Positions 28,241 to 37,785 of a DNA stretch of 64,000 nucleotides are shown piece after piece. The DNA is from Vibrio cyclitrophicus (GTDB lineage Bacteria; Pseudomonadota; Gammaproteobacteria; Enterobacterales; Vibrionaceae). Both the position numbers and the translations under genes were made by a program. The DNA is taken from contig NZ_AP025480.1 of NCBI RefSeq assembly GCF_024347435.1, positions 1,984,001-2,048,000 on the forward strand, in the 5' to 3' direction. Under the pieces are notes generated by a model. That model saw only the letters and a program-made list of their open reading frames with translations. It was not told the origin of the DNA and ran no database searches. Position 1 is the stretch's first letter; each line of letters opens with the position of its first letter.

Positions 28241-29494
28241 ATGAACACAACAACTTCTTCGGCAAATGCCGTTAAAGATTCAAGCAAGTTTAACTACAAA
28301 GATTTTACCTGGTGTTTATCACTATTTGGTACAGCAGTTGGTGCTGGCGTACTATTTCTTCCAATCAAAGCTGGTGCGGGTGGTTTTTGGCCATTAGTTA
28401 TCCTAGCTCTAATCGCGGCACCAATGACTTGGTTCGCACACAAATCTCTAGCTCGTTTCGTACTGTCTGCTAAAAACCCTGAAGCCGATATTACAGACAC
28501 AGTTGAAGAACATTTCGGTAAGACTGGCGCAAACATTATTACTTTTGCTTACTTCTTCGCTATCTACCCGATCGTTCTTATCTACGGTGTTGGTATCACA
28601 AACACGGTTGACTCTTTCTTAGTAAACCAAATGGGTATGGAATCCATTCCACGTCCTCTTCTTTCTGGTGCACTTATCCTTGCTATGACAGCGGGTGTTG
28701 TATTCGGTAAAGAGTTGATGCTTAAAGCAACTTCAGCGATGGTTTACCCACTAGTATTCATCTTACTAGCGTTATCTTTCTACCTAGTTCCTGATTGGAA
28801 CACTTCAATGATGGAAACAAGCCCAGAATGGTCAGCAATGCCTTCTATTATCTGGCTTGCGATTCCAATCATCGTGTTCTCTTTCAACCACAGCCCAATC
28901 ATTTCACAGTTCTCTAAAGAGCAACGTCGTGTATACGGTGAAGACGCAGTTAAGAAAACTGACGCGATCACTGGCGGCGCAGCAATGATGCTGATGGGTT
29001 TTGTAATGTTCTTCGTATTCTCTGTAGTGCTTTCTCTATCTCCAGAGCAACTAGCAACAGCACAAGCACAAAACATCTCTGTTCTTTCTTACCTAGCTAA
29101 TGTTCACGAGTCTCCACTTATCTCTTACATGGGTCCTCTTGTAGCGTTTGCAGCGATTACTTCTAGCTACTTCGGTCACTTCCTAGGTGCTCACGAAGGT
29201 CTTGTTGGCCTAATCAAGTCTCGCTCTGGTTCTTCAATCAGCACGATTGAGAAAGCATCTCTAGCATTCATCGTTGTTACAACTTGGATTGTTGCGGTAG
29301 TTAACCCAAGCATCCTAGGTATGATTGAAACAATGGGTGCTCCAATGATTGCAGCTATCCTGTTCCTAATGCCTGTATTCGCGATGCAAAAAGTACCAGC
29401 AATGGCTAAGTACAAAACTTCAGCACCTGTGCAGATCTTTACAGCTTTATGTGGTCTAGCGGCTATTAGTTCTGTAATCTACGGCGCTCTTTAA
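28241..29494 (+). CDS. sdaC: Serine/threonine transporter of the HAAAP family
   Basis: A 417-residue inner-membrane protein with about 11 hydrophobic segments. It has the family opening LFGTAVGAGVLFLPIKAGAG (about 29-48) and internal SFNHSPIISQFSKEQR typical of SdaC-like proton/serine symporters. It is followed by a terminator-like hairpin and then the L-serine dehydratase gene, the same pairing as the enteric sdaC-sdaB operon. It imports L-serine for deamination to pyruvate. Confidence 0.9.
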   Translation: MNTTTSSANAVKDSSKFNYKDFTWCLSLFGTAVGAGVLFLPIKAGAGGFWPLVILALIAAPMTWFAHKSLARFVLSAKNPEADITDTVEEHFGKTGANIITFAYFFAIYPIVLIYGVGITNTVDSFLVNQMGMESIPRPLLSGALILAMTAGVVFGKELMLKATSAMVYPLVFILLALSFYLVPDWNTSMMETSPEWSAMPSIIWLAIPIIVFSFNHSPIISQFSKEQRRVYGEDAVKKTDAITGGAAMMLMGFVMFFVFSVVLSLSPEQLATAQAQNISVLSYLANVHESPLISYMGPLVAFAAITSSYFGHFLGAHEGLVGLIKSRSGSSISTIEKASLAFIVVTTWIVAVVNPSILGMIETMGAPMIAAILFLMPVFAMQKVPAMAKYKTSAPVQIFTALCGLAAISSVIYGAL

Positions 29495-29567
29495 TCTCCG
29501 CTACTTTTTATAAGATGACATCCATCTTATATCGCGAGATTAGACAAAAAATATAATGATAATAAAT

Positions 29568-29602
29568 GAGCCTCCCTACTCGACGTGGGAGGCTCTCTTT
29601 TT
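29568..29602 (+). terminator. Terminator or attenuator hairpin between sdaC and sdaA
   Basis: A perfect 9-bp GC-rich stem (GAGCCTCCC, 10-base loop, GGGAGGCTC) followed by TCTTTTT. The T-tract runs directly into the SD (TGAGGT) of the dehydratase gene, 13 bases before its ATG. Confidence 0.85.
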
Positions 29603-29614
29603 GAGGTAATCGCT

Positions 29615-30976
29615 ATGATTAGTGTATTTGATATCTATAAAATCGGTGTTGGTCCATCGAGCTCACACACAGTTGGACCAATGAAAGCGGGTAAAGAATT
29701 TATTGATGACCTACGTTCAATGGGAAAATTGCGCGACATCACTAAAATCACCGTGGACGTATATGGATCACTATCACTGACAGGGAAAGGTCACCACACA
29801 GATATCGCAATCATCATGGGTCTTGCTGGCAATACTCCTGAGCGTGTTGATATCGACTCTATTGCTGGCTTCATTGCTCGCGTAGAAGAAACTGAACGTC
29901 TACCTGTTGGTATGCACTGTCATACTGTTTCATTCCCACGCGATGGTGGAATGAACTTCCACACTAGCAACCTTTCTCTGCACGAGAATGGCATGAGCAT
30001 TCATGCTTGGGTTGATGACGAAGTAGCATACTCAAAAACATACTACTCCATTGGTGGCGGTTTCATCGTTGACGAAGAGAACTTCGGCAAAGAAGAAGAA
30101 AACCCAATCAAAGCACCTTACGAATTCACAACAGCTGAAGAGCTGGTTAATCAGTGTAAAGAAAGCGGTCTTTCTATCAGTACATTGGTTATGAAAAACC
30201 AAGCGGCTTTCCACTCAGACGAAGAGTCTCGCACTTACTTCGCTAACATCTGGAAAACGATGCGTGAGTGTATGGACCGCGGTATGAATACTGAAGGTAT
30301 CCTACCTGGTCCACTGCGTGTTCCTCGTCGTGCAGCAGCACTTCGCCAACAGCTAATGACTTCAGAAAAAACAACCAATGACCCAATGACGGTTGTTGAC
30401 TGGGTAAACATGTTTGCTTTCGCCGTAAACGAAGAAAACGCAGCTGGCGGCCGTGTAGTAACGGCACCAACAAACGGCGCATGTGGCATCATCCCTGCTG
30501 TATTAGCTTACTACGATAAGTTCATCCAAACGGTGACAGAGAAAGACTACATCCGTTACTTCGCAGCTTCTGGCGCGATCGGTGGTCTTTACAAACGTAA
30601 CGCTTCTATCTCTGGCGCTGAAGTTGGCTGTCAGGGTGAAGTTGGCGTGGCATGTTCTATGGCGGCGGCTGGTCTTGCTGAACTTATGGGTGGTAGCCCA
30701 GAGCAAGTATGTATGGCTGCAGAAATCGGTATGGAGCACAACCTAGGTCTAACGTGTGACCCAGTTGCTGGCCAAGTACAAGTACCATGTATCGAGCGTA
30801 ACGGTATTGCTGCAGTGAAAGCAATCAACTCGACTCGTATGGCACTGCGTCGTTCTTCTGCTCCCACTGTTTCTCTAGATAAAGTTATCGAAACGATGCT
30901 AGAAACAGGCAAAGACATGAACGCTAAATACCGTGAGACGTCTCAAGGTGGTTTGGCTGTTAAGGTTGTTTGTTAA
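29615..30976 (+). CDS. sdaA: L-serine ammonia-lyase, iron-sulfur type
   Basis: A 453-residue one-chain L-serine dehydratase that deaminates serine to pyruvate with a [4Fe-4S] cluster. The start at ATG 29615 is chosen from its SD (TGAGGT) and the conserved MISVFDIYKIGVGPSSSHT opening. The alpha domain shows TAPTNGACGIIPAVL (about 288-302), and cluster cysteines lie in GCQGEVGVACSMAAAG and in NLGLTCDPVAG. Naming as sdaA or sdaB cannot be settled; adjacency to sdaC resembles enteric sdaB. Confidence 0.93.
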   Translation: MISVFDIYKIGVGPSSSHTVGPMKAGKEFIDDLRSMGKLRDITKITVDVYGSLSLTGKGHHTDIAIIMGLAGNTPERVDIDSIAGFIARVEETERLPVGMHCHTVSFPRDGGMNFHTSNLSLHENGMSIHAWVDDEVAYSKTYYSIGGGFIVDEENFGKEEENPIKAPYEFTTAEELVNQCKESGLSISTLVMKNQAAFHSDEESRTYFANIWKTMRECMDRGMNTEGILPGPLRVPRRAAALRQQLMTSEKTTNDPMTVVDWVNMFAFAVNEENAAGGRVVTAPTNGACGIIPAVLAYYDKFIQTVTEKDYIRYFAASGAIGGLYKRNASISGAEVGCQGEVGVACSMAAAGLAELMGGSPEQVCMAAEIGMEHNLGLTCDPVAGQVQVPCIERNGIAAVKAINSTRMALRRSSAPTVSLDKVIETMLETGKDMNAKYRETSQGGLAVKVVC

Positions 30977-31089
30977 TTAACATTCGTTTGTTAGTTAGCA
31001 TTGGCTTGCTAGTCCGTATTAATTTATTGGCCAGCATCAGTTAAAAAACCAACGCTTAACTCAGTTTGCTTGATAACGAGCAGATAATG

Positions 31090-31118
31090 AAAAGGAACGC
31101 CGATGCGTTCCTTTTTTT
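31090..31118 (+). terminator. Intrinsic terminator of the serine dehydratase gene
   Basis: A 9-bp stem (AAGGAACGC with its complement), loop CGAT and seven Ts. Confidence 0.92.
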
Positions 31119-31185
31119 GTTTCTGAAGCTTCTGTATCTGAAGGAAGCTTGGTGACTGATTTATTCAACCCACCAAATTGTTTTG

Positions 31186-32340
31186 TTAAATCACTTGTGA
31201 AACAAGCAAGAAGCAACCAAACAACAGTGAAAACAGCATCATTACGTTGCCACCTTCGGCGCGGTACCTATCGTCAGCAACTTTCATGAAACGCTGCTTG
31301 TGAACCATTACTAAAGGAACAAACACCGCCAAGAATACCAAAATGATGCCTGCGTAGTTCAAGACTTGTAGGAACTTATCTGCAGCAAGTAATGAGCCCA
31401 CCAACGGTAAGATGAAGCTAATGCAATAAGTTACCGCCGTATTTTTATTGAACATATCTTTGTTCTGGTTGAACAACGCCATCGCCACACCAAAGAAAGA
31501 GGTTAACAACGCCAAACCTGTAAAGGTAGAAAGTATATTACCCACCCAAGGAGACTGAGCCTCAAACGCCGCCATCAAATCTGATACGTTTTTGAAGCTT
31601 CTGAATTGCTCTTCGCTCAAGTTACCCACTACCGCAAACAACCAACATAAGTAACACACTAATGGGATCAGAGAACCGACGATCACCATGTTACGCAGCT
31701 GTTTGTCTGTCGCTTCATGGTTGTAAGAAACCAAAGTTGGAATCACAACCATAAAACCAAAACTGGTAAACAGAATTGCACTGGTTTTAATGAGATCAAC
31801 GTGGTCATGACTTGTCACCTGCATCAGGTTTTCTTGAGTCATACTCGGCGCCAAAAAAGTCATGGTTGCAAACAAGCTCGCTAACATCACGAAGAACAGT
31901 GCACGGTTGAGCTTATCAATTACGCCAGTACCACTTGCGACGACGGCTCCGGCAATAAGCGTGAACACGATTTGGCTCGTGGTCGCGGTGATCTCTATGC
32001 CAAAGTTAGACAGTAACTTACTCAGCAAGTCACCTGCGCCCAAAATATAAGCCATCAATAGGCAAATCAATAACGCGTATAGCAAGCCGTTAGTGAGTAG
32101 CTGGCCTTGTCTACCCAAGGTTTTTCGGGCAATAGAATTTAATCCTAAACCGCCACCCGCTTTGATGGTCGCTTCTAGAAGTAATAATGCTGCGTAAGTG
32201 GTGCCGAAACAGATCAGAACCATCAGCAGTGTGCCGTAAAGCAATCCAAATTGAGCTAATACCATTGGGATCGCAAGCATACCAGCACCGAGAGCGGTAC
32301 CAGCGATAATTAGGGAGCTCCCTATCATTTTAATATTCAT
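31186..32340 (-). CDS. tyrP: Aromatic amino acid permease, HAAAP (TyrP/Mtr) family
   Basis: A 384-residue inner-membrane symporter with about 11 membrane segments. The family opening SLIIAGTALGAGMLAIPMVL (about 8-27) and the helix-turn with LLEATIKAGGGLGLNSIA fit the tyrosine/tryptophan branch. TyrP, Mtr and TnaB cannot be separated with certainty. Its 5' side is an unusual hairpin-rich leader (32410-32690), and a TyrR gene is present in the same window. No properly spaced TyrR box was found upstream. Confidence 0.8.
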   Translation of the reverse strand: MNIKMIGSSLIIAGTALGAGMLAIPMVLAQFGLLYGTLLMVLICFGTTYAALLLLEATIKAGGGLGLNSIARKTLGRQGQLLTNGLLYALLICLLMAYILGAGDLLSKLLSNFGIEITATTSQIVFTLIAGAVVASGTGVIDKLNRALFFVMLASLFATMTFLAPSMTQENLMQVTSHDHVDLIKTSAILFTSFGFMVVIPTLVSYNHEATDKQLRNMVIVGSLIPLVCYLCWLFAVVGNLSEEQFRSFKNVSDLMAAFEAQSPWVGNILSTFTGLALLTSFFGVAMALFNQNKDMFNKNTAVTYCISFILPLVGSLLAADKFLQVLNYAGIILVFLAVFVPLVMVHKQRFMKVADDRYRAEGGNVMMLFSLLFGCFLLVSQVI

Positions 32341-32700
32341 TGTCTTTAACTTATTTGTTTAGTTTTTATAGGTGTAAGTCTTCGTACATCGAGCAGATGA
32401 CAAAGGTGTTCAGATAGAAATAAAGTTATAAAACGAATAACAATAGGAGCGATAAGCGGTAGAGAAGCGTGCAGAGACATTGTCGAACAGGGCGTTCAAA
32501 GGGGAGCTTGTTTTAAAAGAGGTAAAACGAGAAGCGTGAGTGAGCGTTAGCTGATGTGGTGAACCTTCCGTAGGTTCAATAATCGGCGATGTAATCTTGA
32601 ATTTCATGTATGTGTCCAATAAGTCACATTCCATAGTATTTGAAGCAGCGTATCCGTTGCTGCCTTACCTCTCTCATAGAGGTCTTTTCATCTTATAGAA
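32341..32700 (-). promoter_or_regulatory. Hairpin-rich leader of the aromatic permease gene with Tyr/Phe-rich short frame
   Basis: Read on the minus strand toward the permease, the region contains three clean hairpins: 32667-32683 (ACCTCT stem), 32645-32663 (GCAGC stem) and 32560-32578 (TGAACCT stem, 5-base loop). A minus-strand open frame from an ATG at 32634 (74 codons) ends at 32410, and its last 15 residues hold four Tyr and two Phe (YRSYCYSFYNF). The frame lacks a convincing SD. This could be a structured leader or a translational attenuator, but it matches no RNA family that I recognise and shows no U-tract terminator before the gene. Confidence 0.4.
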
Positions 32701-32896
32701 TGAGCCTCGAAACACAACGCTATAGCCACAATTTTTGCTATTAAATTAAACAAAATGGCCATTTGAATACAAATTAACCACTTAACTTTGTAAAACAATA
32801 ATCATTATTGATAAAAAGCCGCTCCATAAATACATCAAACCCAATAAAATCAGAGCTTGTGCGCAGAGTAACCAAACCAGATAACAAGCACAAAAA

Positions 32897-32916
32897 AGGC
32901 GCTCTTGTGAGCGCCT
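32897..32916 (-). terminator. Intrinsic terminator of queD
   Basis: An 8-bp stem (AGGCGCTC with its complement), loop of 4, followed on the minus strand by six Ts. Confidence 0.85.
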
Positions 32917-32922
32917 TTCGTA

Positions 32923-32962
32923 ACTTTGAAACTTTGAAACTTTGAAACTTTGAAACTTTGAA
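32923..32962. repeat. 8-bp tandem repeat, five copies
   Basis: Five perfect consecutive copies of ACTTTGAA, directly next to the queD terminator and between its stop codon and the hairpin. Such octamer arrays are prone to slippage. Confidence 0.9.
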
Positions 32963-33064
32963 AACTATAACCTTAAATGCGATATTGAATACTATCGTAT
33001 TGAAGTTAATTGCTTTGAAAATACAGTTTTCTAAGTGCAGTCTCAAAATTACAGTATTGAAAAC

Positions 33065-33427
33065 TTATTCACCGCGGTAGATACAACCTGCAGTACATGT
33101 TTCTTTAATCTCAACTTTGCTTAGAAGCGGCAAGTTTGGTTTTAGCTCGTTCCAGATCCATTTAGCTAATACTTCACTCGTTGGGTTCTCTAAACCTTCA
33201 ATATCGTTCAAGTAATAGTGGTCGAGACGGTCGTAGATTGGTTTGAATACGGCTTTGATTTCAGAAAAGTCGATTACCCAACCAGTATGCGGATCAACTT
33301 CGCCTTCTACGTACAAACGAACAAGAAAAGAGTGGCCATGCAAACGACCGCACTTATGCCCTTCCGGCACGTGTGGAAGATGGTGGGCTGCTTCAAACAT
33401 AAACTCTTTGTATAACTCAGATCTCAT
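33065..33427 (-). CDS. queD: 6-carboxy-5,6,7,8-tetrahydropterin synthase
   Basis: A 120-residue enzyme of the PTPS family that converts dihydroneopterin triphosphate to 6-carboxytetrahydropterin in queuosine and preQ0 synthesis. Zinc-binding histidines are seen in FEAAHHLPH and RLHGHSFLV; the catalytic Cys is in [10 protein letters not shown] and the later Asp/His in [10 protein letters not shown]. The C-terminal Glu is in [11 protein letters not shown]. It is a single gene with its own terminator. Confidence 0.93.
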   Translation of the reverse strand: MRSELYKEFMFEAAHHLPHVPEGHKCGRLHGHSFLVRLYVEGEVDPHTGWVIDFSEIKAVFKPIYDRLDHYYLNDIEGLENPTSEVLAKWIWNELKPNLPLLSKVEIKETCTAGCIYRGE

Positions 33428-33779
33428 TGTGTTTCTCAGGCTAAAAAAATGACACGCAATTTTACGTAAAACCCTGCCACTTCACAAGTTCTATCAATAG
33501 TAAGCCCTCAAACTGATTTATAAAATCAAACACCATCAATCGCATCTATTAATAGATTTAACATTTAAAGTTCGAGAACACGGAAACAAGGTCATACTTA
33601 TCGCTATTTAATGATAAATTACTGACACTTACGCGCCAAAAAAACAACACAAACTTGTTACATCACAGAAACATCATCATAAGCGGAGAATGGTCACACT
33701 ATTTGTTATACCCCATAGGTAGTAGGGTCTCTGACACGTAAAGTATGCGCGTCATTATAAATAATAAAAACTATTCCCT
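33428..33779. other. Divergent intergenic region between queD and the haem-c chemoreceptor
   Basis: No gene or operator that I can support. The stretch is AT-rich and should hold both promoters. The chemoreceptor ATG at 33780 has no clear SD sequence. Confidence 0.4.
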
Positions 33780-35414
33780 ATGCGCTCAACAATCACTTTC
33801 AAAATCCTGGTGGCTTTGGCCGTCGTGTTTACCTTCCTGCTTGCCATATCGACGTATTTTCAATATTCGCAACAAAAAGAGTTGGTTAACTCGGTACTCA
33901 GTGAACAACTACACGACAAAGCGAGTAACTATTTCGATAGCCTCAATATGATGATGCTCACTGGTACCATGGCGCAAAAAGATACACTCCGTCAAAAAGC
34001 GCTAGCTCAAGACGGTATTGAAAATGTTCGAGTCTTGCGTGCAGACGCAGTGAGTAAACTATACGGTCCCGGCAATGAAAACCAAATACCCGTTGATGAT
34101 ATCGACAAGCGCGCATTGGCTGGCGAAACCGTTATCGAACCATTTTCTTCTGATTGGGGAAAAGGCCTTGTTATCGCCCTACCAATGAAATCGAGTGAAA
34201 ACTATCGCGGTACAAACTGCATCACTTGTCACATGGCACCGGAGGGGGAAGTTTTAGGGGCGATTCGACTTGAATATAACCTTAGCCATGTCAACTCGCT
34301 GATCAATACTCAAACGATGACCGCGATCGGTATTATGGCGGTGATCTCTTTTGCTGGTTTCGTGTTAACCATGGGGCTGATTCGTAAAATCATCGTTCGC
34401 CCTCTTCAACAGACATCTCGCTTTATGACCCAAGTCAGCAGCGATAAAAACCTATCCACTCGGCTGCCCGAACAAAGTAAAGATGAGATTGGAACACTGG
34501 CTAACTCTATTAACTCGTTCATGGGCACCGTTTCCGACAGTTTGGAAAAGGTACAAAACACCTCACATAAGTTGAATGCGTCTGCCAATCAACTGACCAG
34601 CGTTGCGCACATTACCGAACAAGCAGCCAGTGATCAGCAGAATGAAACGGCTGAAGTACAAAACAATGTTGAAGGGATACAAGCTCAGCAGATCAACGTA
34701 GAACAAGCGACGTTAACGGCCTCCGAACTCATCAACCACACAGCTGATGTAGCGTGCAAAAGTGCCAACCAGGCACATGACGCAAGTGGTGAAATAAAGA
34801 ACCTAGTCACCAGCATTGAAGAGGTGAAACACAAAATACTGACACTCAATGAGCAAACTGGAGAGGTTTCTTCAATATTGAGTGTTATTCGAGGCATTGC
34901 CGATCAAACTAACCTTCTTGCCTTGAATGCAGCAATTGAAGCCGCTCGCGCAGGTGAACAAGGTCGTGGCTTTGCGGTAGTTGCTGATGAGGTTCGTAAT
35001 CTTGCCTCACGAACGGCTGAAGCGACAGGCAGTATTGAATCGATTATTCATCAGTTCCAACAAGGTAGCGAAGAATCTTTAACTTCGGCCGACCGAGTTT
35101 GCGAGCAAGCACATCAAAGCTCAACAGATATCGATGCACTATCGCATGAAATGAACAGTGTCGTGGAAGAGATGAAACAAGTGCTGGCCCATGCACAAAA
35201 TATCCAGCAGCAAACGCAATCCACCACACTGGCGACCAAAGACGTTCAGCAGAAGGTCGAGACCATCACTTCACATGCCGATAATACGTCACAATCTGCT
35301 GGTGAAACCCGCGGGATCAGTAATGACCTTGAAGAGCTGTCTGACCACCTTGAATCACTGATAAATCAATTCACTTTGTCGAGCGCAAACGCCAGAGATA
35401 AGAAAAGGTCATAA
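33780..35414 (+). CDS. Methyl-accepting chemotaxis protein with periplasmic haem-c (CxxCH) sensor
   Basis: A 544-residue chemoreceptor. There are membrane segments at about 8-27 and 178-200, and a periplasmic domain of about 150 residues containing CITCH at Cys147-Cys150-His151, the covalent haem-c attachment motif. A HAMP domain (about 200-255) follows. The signalling domain has the conserved hairpin tip [20 protein letters not shown] and [17 protein letters not shown]. The sensor resembles the Tll0287-like/DUF3365 class. A haem-bearing receptor should sense redox state, oxygen or NO, steering swimming; the ligand is inferred. Confidence 0.88.
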   Translation: MRSTITFKILVALAVVFTFLLAISTYFQYSQQKELVNSVLSEQLHDKASNYFDSLNMMMLTGTMAQKDTLRQKALAQDGIENVRVLRADAVSKLYGPGNENQIPVDDIDKRALAGETVIEPFSSDWGKGLVIALPMKSSENYRGTNCITCHMAPEGEVLGAIRLEYNLSHVNSLINTQTMTAIGIMAVISFAGFVLTMGLIRKIIVRPLQQTSRFMTQVSSDKNLSTRLPEQSKDEIGTLANSINSFMGTVSDSLEKVQNTSHKLNASANQLTSVAHITEQAASDQQNETAEVQNNVEGIQAQQINVEQATLTASELINHTADVACKSANQAHDASGEIKNLVTSIEEVKHKILTLNEQTGEVSSILSVIRGIADQTNLLALNAAIEAARAGEQGRGFAVVADEVRNLASRTAEATGSIESIIHQFQQGSEESLTSADRVCEQAHQSSTDIDALSHEMNSVVEEMKQVLAHAQNIQQQTQSTTLATKDVQQKVETITSHADNTSQSAGETRGISNDLEELSDHLESLINQFTLSSANARDKKRS

Positions 35415-35482
35415 CGCCTAACGCCATAACGCCGCAGTGTGGCGCTGTTTTTGAAGTTGCTTTTCTTTCCTTTTCAACAAAA

Positions 35483-35506
35483 AAAGCGCTCAATTTTGAG
35501 CGCTTT
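35483..35506 (-). terminator. Intrinsic terminator of the SulP gene
   Basis: An 11-bp stem (AAAGCGCTCAA with its complement) and 2-base loop; the minus strand continues with a long T-run, while the plus strand has only a weak one. Confidence 0.85.
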
Positions 35507-35557
35507 AAGTTATTAGCTTTCTTTATTTAGGACTCGAATTCCCAATTAAACAATCAT

Positions 35558-37048
35558 TTAGTGTGTAATAGAAACCGCAGTTAGGTCTTTATGCTTATGA
35601 TACATCGCATGCTTGTAGATGAGACTTGCACTCACGGTATCCATTCCAGCCACTTCAACGTAAGCGCCTTTTTTACGGAACTTGAACACCACCTTATCAA
35701 GCGCCTCAACAGAGGTATTATCTAAGAATGACGCATCCGATATATCGATGGTCACCAAAGATGTAGCTTTGTCATAATCAAATAGGTCAACAAACGCTTC
35801 CGAAGAGGCAAAAAATACATGCCCTTTTACTTTATGAACCGTGTGTATTTCGTTAGTCATCACTTCATCTGAAATAAACACCATTGACTTGCTGACATGA
35901 GCGTAAAACAGAGCCGATAGCACCACGCCAACCGCAACACCTATTGCGAGATTGTGAGTAAACACCACCACCGCCACTGTTGCTAGCATGGTTACGTTAG
36001 TTGGGAGTGTGTGGTCTTTAAGCTCAACAACAGAACGCCATGAGAATGTGCCGATAGAAACCATGATCATCACAGACACTAACGCCGCCATCGGTATCAG
36101 CTTCAACCAATCAGAGACAAACACTACCATTAATAACAAAACAACCCCTGCAATTAAGCTTGATAACCTCGTCAAACCGCCAGATTTGATATTGATTATC
36201 GACTGGCCGATCATCGCACACCCCGCCATTCCACCAAAAAGGGAAGCCACGATGTTCGCAACGCCCTGCCCTTTACATTCATTGTTTTTATTACTTTCAG
36301 TATCGGTCAGATCATCGACGATCGTCGCTGTCATTAAGGACTCTAATAAGCCGACGAGGGACAGAGCAATAGAATAAGGAAGTATGGTCGCCAACGTATC
36401 AAACGTGAATGGAATATTAGGAATTAAGAACACAGGCAGTGAATCAGGAAGCTTACCCATATCGCCAATTGTTCTTACATCCAAACCAAAGAGCAGACTG
36501 ACGATAGTAAGTACTACGATGGCAATCAATGGAGACGGTATCGCACTGCCTAATTTAGGGAAATAAGGAAGCAGATAAATAATGGCTAAACCAAGAGCGA
36601 CTAACAGGTAAACGCTTGATGGCACATTGATGAGTTCAGGGAGTTGCGCCATGAAGATAAGAATCGCGAGTGCGTTAACAAAACCCGTTATGACTGATTT
36701 TGAAACAAAGTTCATCAGGTTTCCTAGCTTGAGATATCCAGCCGCAATTTGAACCACGCCTGCAAGAAATGAAGCCGCGAGCAGATACTCTAACCCGTGC
36801 TCTCTAACTAAGGTGACCATCAACAGTGCCATAGCACCTGTTGCACCGGAGATCATCCCCGGACGACTGCCAACCAACGCAGTGACGACACAGATACAGA
36901 AAGAAGCATAAAGCCCTACTTTAGGGTCAACGCCTGCGATAATTGAAAATGCGATAGCTTCTGGGATTAATGCGAGTGCAACCACAATCCCAGATAATGA
37001 ATCTCCTTTAACGTTTGATAACCAGTGTTTTTTTAAATAATTAAGCAT
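35558..37048 (-). CDS. SulP-family anion transporter with STAS domain
   Basis: A 496-residue inner-membrane transporter with 10-12 membrane segments. The SulP opening has [20 protein letters not shown] (about 20-39), and [19 protein letters not shown] matches the substrate-site helix. A C-terminal STAS domain follows (about 395-490, [20 protein letters not shown]). Family members carry sulfate, bicarbonate or dicarboxylates; the short loops resemble Na/bicarbonate or other marine SulPs, but the substrate cannot be fixed. The gene is single and its upstream region contains unusual repeats. Confidence 0.87.
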   Translation of the reverse strand: MLNYLKKHWLSNVKGDSLSGIVVALALIPEAIAFSIIAGVDPKVGLYASFCICVVTALVGSRPGMISGATGAMALLMVTLVREHGLEYLLAASFLAGVVQIAAGYLKLGNLMNFVSKSVITGFVNALAILIFMAQLPELINVPSSVYLLVALGLAIIYLLPYFPKLGSAIPSPLIAIVVLTIVSLLFGLDVRTIGDMGKLPDSLPVFLIPNIPFTFDTLATILPYSIALSLVGLLESLMTATIVDDLTDTESNKNNECKGQGVANIVASLFGGMAGCAMIGQSIINIKSGGLTRLSSLIAGVVLLLMVVFVSDWLKLIPMAALVSVMIMVSIGTFSWRSVVELKDHTLPTNVTMLATVAVVVFTHNLAIGVAVGVVLSALFYAHVSKSMVFISDEVMTNEIHTVHKVKGHVFFASSEAFVDLFDYDKATSLVTIDISDASFLDNTSVEALDKVVFKFRKKGAYVEVAGMDTVSASLIYKHAMYHKHKDLTAVSITH

Positions 37049-37284
37049 GTAATTCTCTTTTACTTGTACAGCCAGTCCTGCCTTGTTCAGACATAATTTG
37101 ATCGACTGTTTTTCTTGAATGAGCGAGCGCTCGAAAAGTGCGGGTGTAGAGAGAATGCAGGGGCTAAGGCGGCGTAATTAACACGTGAATATTAAACTCC
37201 TCTGGTTTGTGATTTATTTGCTATTGAATAAGTAAGCTCAAGCCGATTGATAATAGGTACTAAGATAAACAGTACAAATTAAGC

Positions 37285-37341
37285 TAGCGAGTAAACATTA
37301 GACTAGATCGTAAGTATTAAGTTGGATCGTAAACATTGAGC
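37285..37341. repeat. Three consecutive 19-bp imperfect direct repeats
   Basis: Units start at 37285, 37304 and 37323, with approximate consensus TAGATCGTAAACATTAAGT. The array is bracketed by inverted AAGCTAGC (37281-37288) and GCTAGCTT (about 37339-37346). The regular spacing suggests a multimeric protein-binding array. Confidence 0.75.
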
Positions 37342-37430
37342 TAGCTTGAGCCGCGCCAATATAAAGTGAGTCTTGATGCAATCACACATTCATTATTGCA
37401 AACAAAGATTCCAAACCTATACCACCTCGT

Positions 37431-37489
37431 CAACGGTTACGGCTATTCATTAAAACGGTTACGGCTATTGACCAAAACGGTTACTAACC
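37431..37489. repeat. 22-bp direct repeats, about 2.6 copies
   Basis: Units at 37431 and 37453 share AACGGTTACGGCTATT, and a partial third copy starts at 37475 (AAACGGTTAC). It lies about 300 bases before asnS. Confidence 0.8.
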
Positions 37490-37785
37490 TAGTTTAATAA
37501 CCTAACTCCGACATAACGTTTATAAACGTCTAACGGCAATTGCACCGCATGAAATCGAACAAAAAAACAACCCTTAGTGGTTTTTCTTGTCTGCAGACAC
37601 AATATTTCTTTCGTCGAGCAAGAATAAAGGTTGAAGCTGTCCGTATGACAGGTAATATGTTCAATCGATTTAAAAAGTTTATACAACTCGATGTTTCGGC
37701 TAATTATTGTGCGAATATCTATATATTTGCAGTAACGCTAGTAACTTTGAGTTGAATTTGTCCCTCAATGGAGAATGAAATCAAC

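Larger units (their letters stand above)
37049..37785. other. Large divergent intergenic region between the SulP gene and asnS
   Basis: About 740 bases without a supported gene. It holds two repeat clusters, 37285-37341 and 37431-37489, described separately, and the promoters of both flanking genes. The short frames inside it lack SD sequences and show no protein-like composition. Confidence 0.55.

Noticed and set aside
32373..32388. TyrR-like box (TGTAAG ... CGTACA) before the aromatic permease
   Set aside because: Total length is 16 rather than 18 bases, so the half-site spacing is wrong for a TyrR box.
32774..33046. 90-codon minus-strand frame
   Set aside because: It is produced by the octamer repeats and the queD terminator; no SD and low-complexity translation.
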